DNA of 64,000 bases from CAVTND01 sp963735955. Its GTDB lineage: Bacteria; Pseudomonadota; Gammaproteobacteria; Burkholderiales; Burkholderiaceae_F. Shown piece by piece: positions 8,982-17,767 of this stretch. The stretch covers positions 395,300-459,299 of the forward strand of contig CAVTND010000010.1 of the NCBI GenBank assembly GCA_963735955.1, read 5' to 3'. Each line of letters starts with the position of its first letter. Positions within the stretch are counted from its first letter, which is position 1. A model generated the notes under the pieces. That model was given only the letters and a program-made list of their open reading frames with translations, made no database searches and was not told the origin of the DNA. Made by a program: the position numbers and the translations under genes.

Positions 8982-10010
8982 CTATTCCGCTGCGATCCTC
9001 AACACGAGCTTGCCGAAGTTTTCGCCCCGGAACAGCATGTTGAGGGCTTCGGGGAAGCGCTCGAGTCCGTCGACGATGTCCTCGCGTGACTTGAAGCGAC
9101 CTTCCTTCATCCAGGTTGCAATTTCGCGCACTGCGACTGCATAGCGATCCGCATAGTCAAACACGACCATGCCCTCCATGCGCGCGCGGTTGACGAGCAG
9201 GGAAAGATAGTTCGCCGGCCCCTTGATCGGTCCGGTTGCGTTGTACTGTGAAATCGCGCCGCAGATCACGATCCGCGCTTTGCGATTGATGCGCGTCAGC
9301 ACGGTGTCAAGGATGTCGCCGCCGACATTGTCGAAGTAGACATCGACGCCCTGCGGACAATGTTGCTTGAGTCCATCGCGCACATCGCCGGCCTTGTAGT
9401 CGATGCAGGCATCGAAGCCGAGCTCGTCGACGACGAACTTGCACTTCTCTGGCCCTCCGGCGATTCCGACTGCTCGGCAGCCCTTGATCTTGGCCACCTG
9501 GCCTACGGTCTGTCCAACCGCGCCTGCGGCGCCGGATACAACAACCGTCTCGCCTGACTTTGCTTGCCCAACCTCGAGCAGGCCGAAGTAGGCGGTCATG
9601 CCCGGCATCCCAAGTGGGTTCAGCCACTTGGGAAGCGGTGCGAGCCGCGGATCGATCTTGATGAGACCGGATCTCTTGATGGCGGCCGCATCGAAGGCCG
9701 CGTATTCCTGCACGCCGAGACCGGCGCTGACATGCTCACCGACCGCATATTCCGGATGGCGCGACGCGTGCACGCGACCCACGCCACCGGCACGCATGAC
9801 TTCACCGATACCGACCGGCGGTATGTAACTCTTCGCGTCGTTCATCCAGCCACGCATCGCCGGGTCAAGCGAAAGCATGAGGGTTCGAACCACGACGCCG
9901 CCCTCTTCCGGCTCCGCCACAGGTTGTTCGGTGTGCTGCCAGTCGCTCGGTTTGGGCAGGCCGACCGGTCGGGCCGCGAGACGTATTTGATGATTGACGG
10001 CTGTGCTCAT
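8982..10010 (-). CDS. NADP-dependent medium-chain oxidoreductase (leukotriene B4 dehydrogenase / CurA type)
   Basis: A 342-residue zinc-independent MDR enzyme. It has the N-terminal GroES-like domain with LSLDPAMRGWMND, the nucleotide-binding motif VSGAAGAVGQTVGQ and the YFDNVGGDILD block typical of the prostaglandin reductase/curcumin reductase branch. Such enzymes reduce alpha,beta-unsaturated ketones and aldehydes with NADPH. The frame extends further upstream, but the ATG at 10010 begins at the conserved N terminus (NHQIRLAARPVG). It is divergent from the LysE-type exporter gene, with a short shared promoter region. Confidence 0.9.
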   Translation of the reverse strand: MSTAVNHQIRLAARPVGLPKPSDWQHTEQPVAEPEEGGVVVRTLMLSLDPAMRGWMNDAKSYIPPVGIGEVMRAGGVGRVHASRHPEYAVGEHVSAGLGVQEYAAFDAAAIKRSGLIKIDPRLAPLPKWLNPLGMPGMTAYFGLLEVGQAKSGETVVVSGAAGAVGQTVGQVAKIKGCRAVGIAGGPEKCKFVVDELGFDACIDYKAGDVRDGLKQHCPQGVDVYFDNVGGDILDTVLTRINRKARIVICGAISQYNATGPIKGPANYLSLLVNRARMEGMVVFDYADRYAVAVREIATWMKEGRFKSREDIVDGLERFPEALNMLFRGENFGKLVLRIAAE

Positions 10011-10123
10011 GGAAGTCCCCGGGGTTCTGTGGCGCGAGTGCTGCCAGCGTAGCGCAATCGACGGTCCGGTCCCGCACCTTTCACAGATCGTATGATCAGT
10101 GCTGTTCTGACAACGCAAAGACC

Positions 10124-10786
10124 ATGATGACCGCGCTACTTCCGGACTGGCCTCTGCTGTCCGCGTTTCTTTTGGCCAGCTTTGTGCTGGCGATCACGCC
10201 GGGACCCGGGGTCTTTTACATCGTCGCGCGCAGCCTGTCGCAAGGACGGCGCAGCGGGCTTGCGTCCGTGGCTGGGGTCGCACTCGGAAATCTCGGCAAC
10301 GCCCTCGGTGCATCCCTGGGCCTGGCCGCGCTGTTTGCCGTCTCGACGGCTGCGTTCACCATCGTCAAGTACGCCGGTGCGGCCTACCTGGTATGGCTTG
10401 GAGTCCAGACGCTGCGCACTCCGCCTCGCGAAGGCGTAGGCGCTGCCGTGACGCGATCGCCCGATGCCAAGGTCTTTCGCGATGGATTCATCGTTGCCCT
10501 GCTGAATCCAAAGACGGCCCTTTTCTTTGCGGCCTTCCTGCCTCAGTTCATGAATCCGGTTTCGGCGCCGGCGGTCCAGAGCGTGTTGTTGGGTGCCGCG
10601 TTCGTTGCCATCGCGGCGCTGACGGATACCTGCTACGCGCTTGCCGCCGGAAGCCTTGCGGGCCTGGTCACGCGAGCAGGATCCGGCAAATCCGTCGTGC
10701 AGAGCACGGGCCGCTTCCTGTCGGCGGCGGCCTACTGCGGTCTTGGAGTCTGGACTGCGCTGGCCGGCGGCCGTCCGCGCCACTGA
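10124..10786 (+). CDS. LysE/RhtB family amino-acid exporter
   Basis: A 220-residue inner-membrane protein with about six hydrophobic segments. The first segment ends in the family signature ITPGPGVFYIVARSLSQGRRSG and is followed by the GVALGNLGNALGASLGLAALF helix; NPKTALFFAAFLPQF marks the middle of the family. LysE/RhtB proteins export lysine, homoserine, threonine or related compounds by proton antiport; the substrate here is not determined. It is convergent with the CcmI-like gene. Confidence 0.92.
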   Translation: MMTALLPDWPLLSAFLLASFVLAITPGPGVFYIVARSLSQGRRSGLASVAGVALGNLGNALGASLGLAALFAVSTAAFTIVKYAGAAYLVWLGVQTLRTPPREGVGAAVTRSPDAKVFRDGFIVALLNPKTALFFAAFLPQFMNPVSAPAVQSVLLGAAFVAIAALTDTCYALAAGSLAGLVTRAGSGKSVVQSTGRFLSAAAYCGLGVWTALAGGRPRH

Positions 10787-10811
10787 GCTTCCGCCTCGAT
10801 CGACGCCTCAG

Positions 10812-11666
10812 TCAGGAGTGCGGACCCATGCGGCGCTGCGCCGCTTCGATCGCCGCTGCCAGCTGTTGATAACGGGCCGAGCCGGCCGGCAATTGCTCGA
10901 GCAAGGCACTCCAGTAGCGAACAGCGTCGGGATACTGGTTCTGCTCAACGGCAGCACTGCCTGCCATTTCGAGCGCTATCGCATGACTCCCATCGATCGC
11001 CAGAGCCTGCGCGACCAACTCCGACGGCCGGCCGGCCAGGCTGCCGCCCTGCTCCATGCCGATGGCGTCGGCCGCTTCGCACAACACACCCGGGTCGCGT
11101 GCAACGCGTGACGACACTTTCAGAGCCTGTGCGTAGGCCCTCGACGCCTGACCGAATTCGTCCTTCTCCATGTGCGCGCGCGCGAGCAGTACCCAGGCCC
11201 GGCCATCGCGGGGGAAAGTTGCGACCTGTTGTTCTAGCCTGGCAACGTAGGCATCCGCTACCTGCTGCGCCTGAAGTTCAGCGCTGAGTCCGTCATGCGC
11301 GCCAAGCGTGCGCGGTGTGCCCCAGTGCAGGTACAGCAGGCTTGCAATTGCCGGCAGCAGGACGGCAAGCGCCACTGCCGGCCATCGTCCGAACAATCCT
11401 GCCGCTCGTGTCGGTCGGGTCGCCTCCGCAAGCAGGCGCCGCTTGATCCGCTCGCGTTCGCCCTTGGCGTCATGCGAGTCGAACAGCCCACGCGCCATAT
11501 CGCGCTCGAGTTCTTCGAGCTGACGACGACTCACTTCCGCATTGGCGCACGCGTGGCCGACACGCTGCCTGACAGGACCCGCGTTCCGCCACAGCGCCGG
11601 CAGCACAAAGGCCAGAGCGACGCCGACCAGCACAAGCGCGACGATCACAAACAGTCCAGTTTCCAT
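10812..11666 (-). CDS. second CcmI/NrfG-like TPR protein beside the nitrite reductase
   Basis: A 284-residue membrane-anchored protein with an N-terminal transmembrane helix (residues 5-27), a CcmI-type coiled region (QLEELERDMARGLFD), a second helix near residues 95-113 and TPR motifs in the C-terminal half (WVLLARAHMEKDEFGQASRAY and following). This is the CcmI/CcmH C-terminal layout, in which the TPR part presents apocytochrome to the heme lyase. It is distinct from the ccmI at 13552-14796 and starts 33 bases after the octaheme reductase gene. I infer a dedicated role like NrfG for the CXXCK site of that enzyme. Confidence 0.8.
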   Translation of the reverse strand: METGLFVIVALVLVGVALAFVLPALWRNAGPVRQRVGHACANAEVSRRQLEELERDMARGLFDSHDAKGERERIKRRLLAEATRPTRAAGLFGRWPAVALAVLLPAIASLLYLHWGTPRTLGAHDGLSAELQAQQVADAYVARLEQQVATFPRDGRAWVLLARAHMEKDEFGQASRAYAQALKVSSRVARDPGVLCEAADAIGMEQGGSLAGRPSELVAQALAIDGSHAIALEMAGSAAVEQNQYPDAVRYWSALLEQLPAGSARYQQLAAAIEAAQRRMGPHS

Positions 11667-11699
11667 CGGGCCAGATTGCTGGTTGTGACGACTTCGAAC

Positions 11700-13412
11700 C
11701 TACTTGGTGGCCGGCGCACTGGTCGCTGGCGCCCCGCTGCTGCGTTTCGCCGCGACCGCATCACGGAGGATCTTGATGCCCTCCTGCGATGCGGTCGCCG
11801 ACCTGGCGAGCGAATCCTTGGCCTGGTCGAGGTTGTGGAACGCCGATCCGTTCGAAGCGGTCCACCATTCCCAGTTCGCGTGCGCCTCGGTGTGCTTGGC
11901 GCGCGCGGCACTGAGCGTGACATCGTCCAGCCCCACGCCTTGCACCTCGACGAAGGTGTTGATCAGCTGACCCAGCCAGAATTCTGCGTGCCGGACCTTG
12001 CCAGCGTAGTGCGAGGACATTGACTCCATCACGTACTTGGCCTGTTCTTCGTTCCAGTCGGTATGGCAGGTTAGGCAGGTCTGCTTGATGTAATGCTTCG
12101 GGTTGGTCTGCCAGTGTGAGGTGTAGGTTTTCTTGGTTTTGGGATCCGTCACCTTCGGCATGTGGCACGACTGGCATTGGACGCCCGCCTTGTCATGCTT
12201 GGAGTTCCAGAACACTTCGGAATCCGGGTGCTGCATCTTGGTCAGCAGCGCGCCGGTCTGGAAGTGGCGGAAGTCACGGAAATTGATGCTGTCGTAGAAC
12301 TTCGTGATGTTGCTGACGTCGACCAACGGGAAGATGTTGGTGCGCTGGTCGGCCATACCGATCGCCGCGCCGGTCTTCGGATCGATGCCCGGATTGCAGT
12401 TGTATTCGACGTGGCACTGCGCGCACTGCAGCTTGGTGTCATAGGCTTCGAGCATCGCGATCTTGCGCGTATAGCCGCGCACGCCCATGTCCTTGACCTC
12501 GAACTTGGTCTTGCGCGGATCCTCCGAATACAGCGTCGGGAAGTCCTTGCGCGTCAAGGCCTGGATCAAGGCATCGCGCACGACCCGCGGTTTGGCGGCG
12601 TGTGGGTCATGGCAGAAGATGCAGTTGTTCGCATGATTGACCGACTTCGCGACTTCGACCACCTTCGAGGTGCGACTCCACTTGGCGCCCGGGACCGGAT
12701 CGCCCATGTAAGCCCAGTCCAGGATGTGGTCCTGCGTCTTGCAGGAGATGCAGACCGGATTGGCCGCCGCTGCCGTACCTGGTTTGAATGGCTTCTGATC
12801 AGTGTTGTCCGGGTAGTTGTCCTGGATCACATCCCAGACCTTGAAGTCGCCGCCCGGCTTCGCCAGATACCGCCATCCGTCCTTGGCACTGAACCGGCCG
12901 CCGAAGGCGCGATCGACAACAAACTGATCGAGCACCATGAACGCATGCGAGCGCGGGAGGTTGTGCTCGCGCGTAAACCCGTGCGGCGTCAGCAGCAGAT
13001 CGAACGCTGGATTGGGCGACGGCCCGGTCATCTGCTTCTTCTCGAACCGGCCGGTACGCTGCCAATCCATTTGATACGCGGTGTCGTACTGATTCTTGTG
13101 GCAGCCGCCGCAGGTGGCCGGATCGGTCTTTGTGAGCGGACGCGCGGCCGGGCTCGCCAGATGCTGTTCGACGCCCGAATGGCACGAGGTGCAGGCCAGC
13201 CCCTTGTGCTTGCCGCTGTCGTGAAACTCCTTGATGGCCGCGTGACACCCGAAGCAGCCGGCGGCATCGAATTTCGCGGCGGGCTTTGAGGCGGTAGCGA
13301 CGGGCGCCGACTTGCGGTCGCCTGCGGTCGACTGGGCATGCGCCGGCGCGCCGGCGAGAATCCATGAAGATGTTGCGAATAGCAGCGCAGCCAGCCTGAC
13401 ATTCTTTTTCAT
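11700..13412 (-). CDS. octaheme c-type nitrite reductase (TvNiR/NrfA family)
   Basis: A 570-residue periplasmic enzyme with a signal peptide ending AHAQS. It has eight heme c motifs: CxxCH at C53, C74, C101, C264, C330, C413 and C446, and CISCK at C221-K225 as the fourth. A Lys-ligated fourth heme with three extra N-terminal hemes is the plan of the octaheme nitrite reductase of Thioalkalivibrio, which extends the NrfA fold and reduces nitrite to ammonium with six electrons. Candidate catalytic residues R168, Y337 and H395 have the spacing to K225 and to each other that I recall for that enzyme. Y337 and C339 (YNC) fit the unusual Tyr-Cys crosslink. An FNR-type site lies upstream. Confidence 0.92.
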   Translation of the reverse strand: MKKNVRLAALLFATSSWILAGAPAHAQSTAGDRKSAPVATASKPAAKFDAAGCFGCHAAIKEFHDSGKHKGLACTSCHSGVEQHLASPAARPLTKTDPATCGGCHKNQYDTAYQMDWQRTGRFEKKQMTGPSPNPAFDLLLTPHGFTREHNLPRSHAFMVLDQFVVDRAFGGRFSAKDGWRYLAKPGGDFKVWDVIQDNYPDNTDQKPFKPGTAAAANPVCISCKTQDHILDWAYMGDPVPGAKWSRTSKVVEVAKSVNHANNCIFCHDPHAAKPRVVRDALIQALTRKDFPTLYSEDPRKTKFEVKDMGVRGYTRKIAMLEAYDTKLQCAQCHVEYNCNPGIDPKTGAAIGMADQRTNIFPLVDVSNITKFYDSINFRDFRHFQTGALLTKMQHPDSEVFWNSKHDKAGVQCQSCHMPKVTDPKTKKTYTSHWQTNPKHYIKQTCLTCHTDWNEEQAKYVMESMSSHYAGKVRHAEFWLGQLINTFVEVQGVGLDDVTLSAARAKHTEAHANWEWWTASNGSAFHNLDQAKDSLARSATASQEGIKILRDAVAAKRSSGAPATSAPATK

Positions 13413-13493
13413 GGCACCCCCTTGGGCAGCGACGATTCACGCGCGAGGGTAGTGACGACGCCTTCTTGCGCCCAGTGGGAAAGGCTGCATCGC

Positions 13494-13507
13494 TTGATTC
13501 ACGTCAA
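13494..13507 (-). promoter_or_regulatory. FNR/DNR-type site upstream of the octaheme nitrite reductase
   Basis: The sequence TTGATTCACGTCAA matches the FNR/Anr/Dnr half-site pattern TTGA-N6-TCAA, one base from TTGAT-N4-ATCAA, and sits inside a longer perfect inverted repeat (13491-13510). Its centre is about 88 bases before the reductase start codon, inside the 139-base gap after ccmI. This is a fitting position for oxygen- or NO-responsive activation of a nitrite reductase. No regulator gene of this family is in the window. Confidence 0.6.
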
Positions 13508-13551
13508 GCGCCGCGCAGGTCGCGGTCGGACCTTGCGACCCTGCCGTCGCT

Positions 13552-14796
13552 TCAGGGGACGATTTGATCGATTGTGAGGATCAGGTCCCGCGAGCCGACT
13601 TTGACCGACTGTGCCGGACCTTCCAGATCACCACTTTGCGCCGCAACGTTGCCGCCACGCGCTACCCGCGCGGCGACGACAACCAGTTCGTGCATCGAGA
13701 TCTTCGCCGCCGGCGACATCGCGCGGGTATCGTCGAGAGTGAACTTGAGAGGCAGATCCTTGACCTGCGCCCGAACCACTGCGAGCGGCATCTTGCTCCC
13801 GTCGTTCGGCCGAGCAAACACGAACACCGTGTCGTTGGGCGCGGCCTTCGTGGCCAGCGCAGGACTCAGTCTGACTGTGCCGGAGACGGCCTTCTCTGCT
13901 GTGCCTGCGGTCGGTTTCGCTTTTTCAGGCGGACTTGCCGAAGCAACCTCACCGCCAAGCTTGCCAAGTTCACGCGCTTCCGCAATCGAACCTTGAATGG
14001 ACTTTGCCAGTGGAGAGTCGGCTGGTTGCGTGGCTCTAAGGCGCTCCCAGTAACCAACGGCAGCGACATAGTCCTTCCGCTCAAACGCAATCGTGCCGGC
14101 CATAGCCAGCGCCTTCCATTGCGTCGGATCGATCTTCAAGGCACGCTCGATCAGTTCCTCGGGTGGTCCGCTGAGGTTGCGCCCACGGCTCATGGCCAGC
14201 GCATCGGCGTAATCCGCCAGCACATTGGCGTCGTTTGGCACCAGCGCGACCACTTTCGCGAACGCGGTCGAGGCTTCGGCGAACTTTCCCATTGCGTAGT
14301 AGCTGCGCGCGAGGACAAACCATCCCTCGGCATTGTCAGGCTGCTTCTGCAAGCGTTGTGCGAGCTGCTCGACCATCTGGTCGATCTGCTCTGTCGACTT
14401 GTGCCCATCGCTGGTTGCAACGGTGGTCAGGGAGATCGCACCCGGATCGCCCCAGTGCCAGTAGAGCAATCCGGCTGCAAGCGGAACCGCCAGTGCGAGC
14501 GCGGTCGCGGTTCGAAGGCGCGACCGCGCCGGGGCCGCCGAGGACGCTGCGGCATCCTGCCGGCTTTCCTCGAGCATGCGGCGTTCCAGTTCGGCCCGCG
14601 CTTCGGCGTGCTGGTCCGACGACAAGGTGCCGCGCGCAAGATCGGCTTCGAGGTCAGCGAACTGGTCGCGATAGATCGAAACATTGGCAGCCTGCCGCTC
14701 GACCCTCGCGCGGCCCGATGGCCGCAGAAGCGGCCACAGGACAAAGGCGATCGCCACCAGCGCCATCACGGTCGCCAGGACATAGAAGACAACCAT
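13552..14796 (-). CDS. ccmI: cytochrome c biogenesis protein CcmI
   Basis: A 414-residue protein with an N-terminal transmembrane helix (MVVFYVLATVMALVAIAFVLWPLL), the conserved NVSIYRDQFADLEADLARGTLS coiled segment, a second helix near residue 110 and TPR repeats between about 150 and 300. A beta-rich C-terminal domain (about 310-414) follows. CcmI chaperones apocytochromes c to the CcmF/CcmH heme ligation complex on the periplasmic side. Its ATG overlaps the ccmH stop (ATGA), so the two are translationally coupled. The frame is open upstream inside ccmH, but that part is a shadow. Confidence 0.92.
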   Translation of the reverse strand: MVVFYVLATVMALVAIAFVLWPLLRPSGRARVERQAANVSIYRDQFADLEADLARGTLSSDQHAEARAELERRMLEESRQDAAASSAAPARSRLRTATALALAVPLAAGLLYWHWGDPGAISLTTVATSDGHKSTEQIDQMVEQLAQRLQKQPDNAEGWFVLARSYYAMGKFAEASTAFAKVVALVPNDANVLADYADALAMSRGRNLSGPPEELIERALKIDPTQWKALAMAGTIAFERKDYVAAVGYWERLRATQPADSPLAKSIQGSIAEARELGKLGGEVASASPPEKAKPTAGTAEKAVSGTVRLSPALATKAAPNDTVFVFARPNDGSKMPLAVVRAQVKDLPLKFTLDDTRAMSPAAKISMHELVVVAARVARGGNVAAQSGDLEGPAQSVKVGSRDLILTIDQIVP

Positions 14797-15263
14797 CACC
14801 GGCGATCCCCTGTCTTCCCATGCGCGAGCAGACGCGCTGCTTCGGCATGCTCGGCCTCTGACAGCGCCGCGGGCTGCAATCGCGAGCGACGCGCATGCAC
14901 GGTTCGGCCGAAAACAGCCAGCGCAATGGCCGCAAGCAGCAAGGGCCCGAGCCACAGCAGCAGTGTGCTCGGCTTGAACGGCGGTCGGTACAGCACAAAG
15001 TCACCGTAGCGCGCGACCATGAAGTCCGTGATTTCGCGATCACTGCGGCCGGCGCGAATCTGTTCATCGATCTGCCTCCGCAGGTCGACTGCAAGCTCGG
15101 CGTTGGACTCGGCGATCGACTGGTTCTGGCAGACCAGGCAGCGCAGCTGCGCCGCAAGATCTGCCGCGCGGCGCGCGCCGGCAGGATCAAGTGTCGATGG
15201 CTCGGCCGCGTACAGGACTGTCGTCAGCGCGAAGCATGCAACACCAAGCAAGACTCGAATCAT
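14796..15263 (-). CDS. ccmH: cytochrome c-type biogenesis thiol oxidoreductase CcmH
   Basis: A 155-residue protein with a signal peptide, the family motif LRCLVCQNQSIAES (redox Cys pair at about residues 42 and 45), MVARYGDFVLYRPP and one C-terminal transmembrane helix followed by a cytoplasmic tail. It reduces the apocytochrome CXXCH disulfide before heme attachment together with CcmG and CcmF. This is the short CcmH form, with the TPR part encoded separately as CcmI. It overlaps ccmG by 4 bases and ccmI by a few bases. Confidence 0.95.
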   Translation of the reverse strand: MIRVLLGVACFALTTVLYAAEPSTLDPAGARRAADLAAQLRCLVCQNQSIAESNAELAVDLRRQIDEQIRAGRSDREITDFMVARYGDFVLYRPPFKPSTLLLWLGPLLLAAIALAVFGRTVHARRSRLQPAALSEAEHAEAARLLAHGKTGDRR

Positions 15264-15796
15264 GAGCGACGCAACTCCTCGATCAGCGGCAACATCCGGC
15301 CACGCCAGACCTCCTCGGTGATTGGCCCAATCTGCTTGTAGCGAATCATTCCCTTGGTATCGATCACGAAGGTTTCAGGCACGCCGTAGACGCCATAGTC
15401 GATGCCGACCCGGCCGTCGAAGTCGGTGACTGAAAACGTGTAAGGGTCACCCCACTGTGCGAGCCAGCCCTTTGCGGCGTCCGACTTGTCCTTGTAATTC
15501 AGTCCAACAATCGGCACGGACTTGGCCCCGGCAATCTTTACCAGCAACGGATGCTCGATTCGACAGGCAACACACCAGGAGGCCCAGACGTTCAGCATCC
15601 AGACCTGGCCCTTGAGTTCGGCCGGAGTGAAGGTCTGGTGTGGCTGAGCCAGTTGGGCCAGCGTAAATGTGGGCGCGGCCTGGTTGACCAATGGCGACGG
15701 CACTTCGCGCGGATTCAGAGACAGGCCACGCAGCAGAAAGCCGGCGAGAACCAGGAAGGCTGCCAGCGGCAGCAGGTAAAGCGCCAGCTTGCGCAT
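15260..15796 (-). CDS. ccmG: thiol:disulfide interchange protein CcmG/DsbE
   Basis: A 178-residue membrane-anchored thioredoxin-fold protein. An N-terminal helix (LALYLLPLAAFLVLAGFLL) precedes the thioredoxin domain with the active site WASWCVACRIEHP and a cis-Pro region GVYGVPETFVID. CcmG passes reducing power to the apocytochrome/CcmH pair. The ATG at 15796 was chosen: it follows the ccmF stop by four bases and has an AAGGA element upstream; an in-frame ATG at 15829 inside ccmF would add eleven residues. Confidence 0.93.
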   Translation of the reverse strand: MRKLALYLLPLAAFLVLAGFLLRGLSLNPREVPSPLVNQAAPTFTLAQLAQPHQTFTPAELKGQVWMLNVWASWCVACRIEHPLLVKIAGAKSVPIVGLNYKDKSDAAKGWLAQWGDPYTFSVTDFDGRVGIDYGVYGVPETFVIDTKGMIRYKQIGPITEEVWRGRMLPLIEELRRS

Positions 15797-15800
15797 TCTG

Positions 15801-17767
15801 TTATGCGGTCCTTGCGGCGAGCCGCTCATCGCGCCGCGCCAGCAGGCGATAGCGGCGATCGGCCAGTGCCAGCAGGCCGCCGATTGCCATCAGCACACAG
15901 CCGCCCCAGATCCAGTTGACGAAAGGCTTGATGTAGATGCGCACACTCCATGCACGGTCGGCCACCGGTTCGCCGAGTGAAACGTACAGGTCGCCAAGAA
16001 TGCTTTGATCGATCGCCGCTTCAGTCATCGGCATCTGCTGGACGTGATAGACGCGCTTCTCGGGATACATGTGCCCGTAGTACTTGCCATCACGGGTGAC
16101 TTCGATGCCGCCGCGGGCGCCACGATAGTTGGGGCCGACGATGTCCTTCGCCCCCTCGAATTTGAACGCGTAGCGGCCAATCGTGACTGAGTCGCCGACA
16201 TCCATGCGCTGGTCGCGTTCGACCTCGAAGCCCTTGACCATCGTGACACCGACGATGAAGACCGCGACGCCTAGATGGGCGCACTGCATGCCCCAGTAGG
16301 CCAGCCCCTGTGCCTTCAGGCGCGCTCCCAGCCCGCCTCCCAGATGGCGAATGCGTTCCTTCACATTCAACGCCGCCGAGGCAATGACCCAGAACGCAAG
16401 GAACAGACCAACTGCGACCATCGGCGTCACGCTCGACCGGCGGCCCACGGCACGATCAATGCACTGGCGACGCTCACTGCGAGTGCCCATTTGAGTCGCA
16501 AGGCCAGGTCGGGCAGCGTCGCCTTCTTCCAGCGGGAAATCGGCCCGATTCCCATCAGGAATACCAGCGGCGCCATGATCGGGACGAACACGGACTGGAA
16601 GAACGGCGGGCCGACCGAGATCTTCGTACTCGTCAGTGCATCCAGAAACAGGGGATACAAGGTGCCGAGCAGCACCGAGCCGCAGGCGACTGCCAGCAGC
16701 ACATTGTTCATCAGCAGAAATGACTCGCGCGACACGGTCTCGAAATTGCCGCCGAGCCCGACCTTGGGCGCGCGCCACGCGTACAGCGCCAGCGACGCGC
16801 CGATCACGAACACCAGAAACGCCAGGATGAAGACGCCGCGCGCCGGATCGGTGGCGAACGCGTGCACCGAGGTCAGCACGCCCGACCGCACGAGAAAGGT
16901 TCCAAGCAGGGACAGCGAGAAGGCGACGATCGCCAGCAGCACAGTCCAGCTCTTGAATGCGCCGCGCTTCTCGGTGACCGCAAGTGAATGGATCAGAGCC
17001 GTGCCGACCAGCCAGGGCATGAACGAGGCATTCTCCACGGGATCCCAGAACCACCAGCCGCCCCAACCCAGCTCGTAGTAGGCCCACCAGCTGCCAAGCG
17101 CAATGCCAACCGTCAGGAAGCACCAGGCCAGCGTGGTCCACGGCCGCGACCAGCGCGCCCAGGTCGCATCCAGCCGGCCACCGAGCAGAGCAGCGATCGC
17201 GAACGCAAAGGCCACTGAAAACCCGACATAGCCCATGTAGAGCATGGGCGGATGGAACACCATGCCGGGATCCTGCAGCAGTGGGTTCAGGTCACGGCCG
17301 TCAGCCGCCGGTGGAAACAGCCGGTCAAACGGATCCGAGGTCATCAGCAGGAAAAGCAGGAAGCCCGCCGAAATCACGCCCTGCACTCCCAGCACGCGTG
17401 CCACGGTGTCTTCGGGCAGGTGCCGGGAAAAGGCCGAAACAGCAAACGTCCACCAAGCAAGCATCAGCACCCAAAGCAGCAGCGAGCCTTCGTGCGATCC
17501 CCAGCTGGCGGCGACGCGATAAGCGAGCGGCAATTGCGAATTTGAATTGGACGCGACGTTGACGACGGAAAAGTCATTGCTGACGAAGGACGTGACCAGA
17601 CAGCCGAACGCCAGGGTGACGAACAATGCTTGTCCACGCGCCGCAGGACGCGCGACGCTCATCCAGACCCGATCACCGCGCGCGGCGCCGACAATCGGCA
17701 GGATGCTCTGCACCAGCGCCAGCAAGAGCGCCAGGATCAGCGCGAAGTGACCGATCTCCGGAACCAT
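15801..17767 (-). CDS. ccmF: heme lyase CcmF, interrupted by one frameshift
   Basis: CcmF is the multi-spanning inner-membrane heme lyase that attaches heme to apocytochrome c. The first frame (17767 down to 16427) gives 446 residues with the tryptophan-rich motif WGGWWFWDPVENASFMPWL, GSHEGSLLLWVL and many membrane helices, then stops at GRA. The next frame continues from about 16440 to 15801 with the last helices and the conserved GGIEVTRDGKYYGHMYPEKR periplasmic domain. Together they give about 655 residues, the normal CcmF length. One indel near 16,430-16,445 explains the break; sequencing error or a recent mutation are both possible. Confidence 0.92.

Noticed and set aside
12162..13289. 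A 375-codon plus-strand frame opposite the octaheme reductase
   Set aside because: The minus strand carries eight heme motifs in order; the plus-strand product has no recognisable domain.
13564..15009. A 481-codon plus-strand frame opposite ccmI and ccmH
   Set aside because: Antisense to two genes of a conserved operon with coupling overlaps; no family features.
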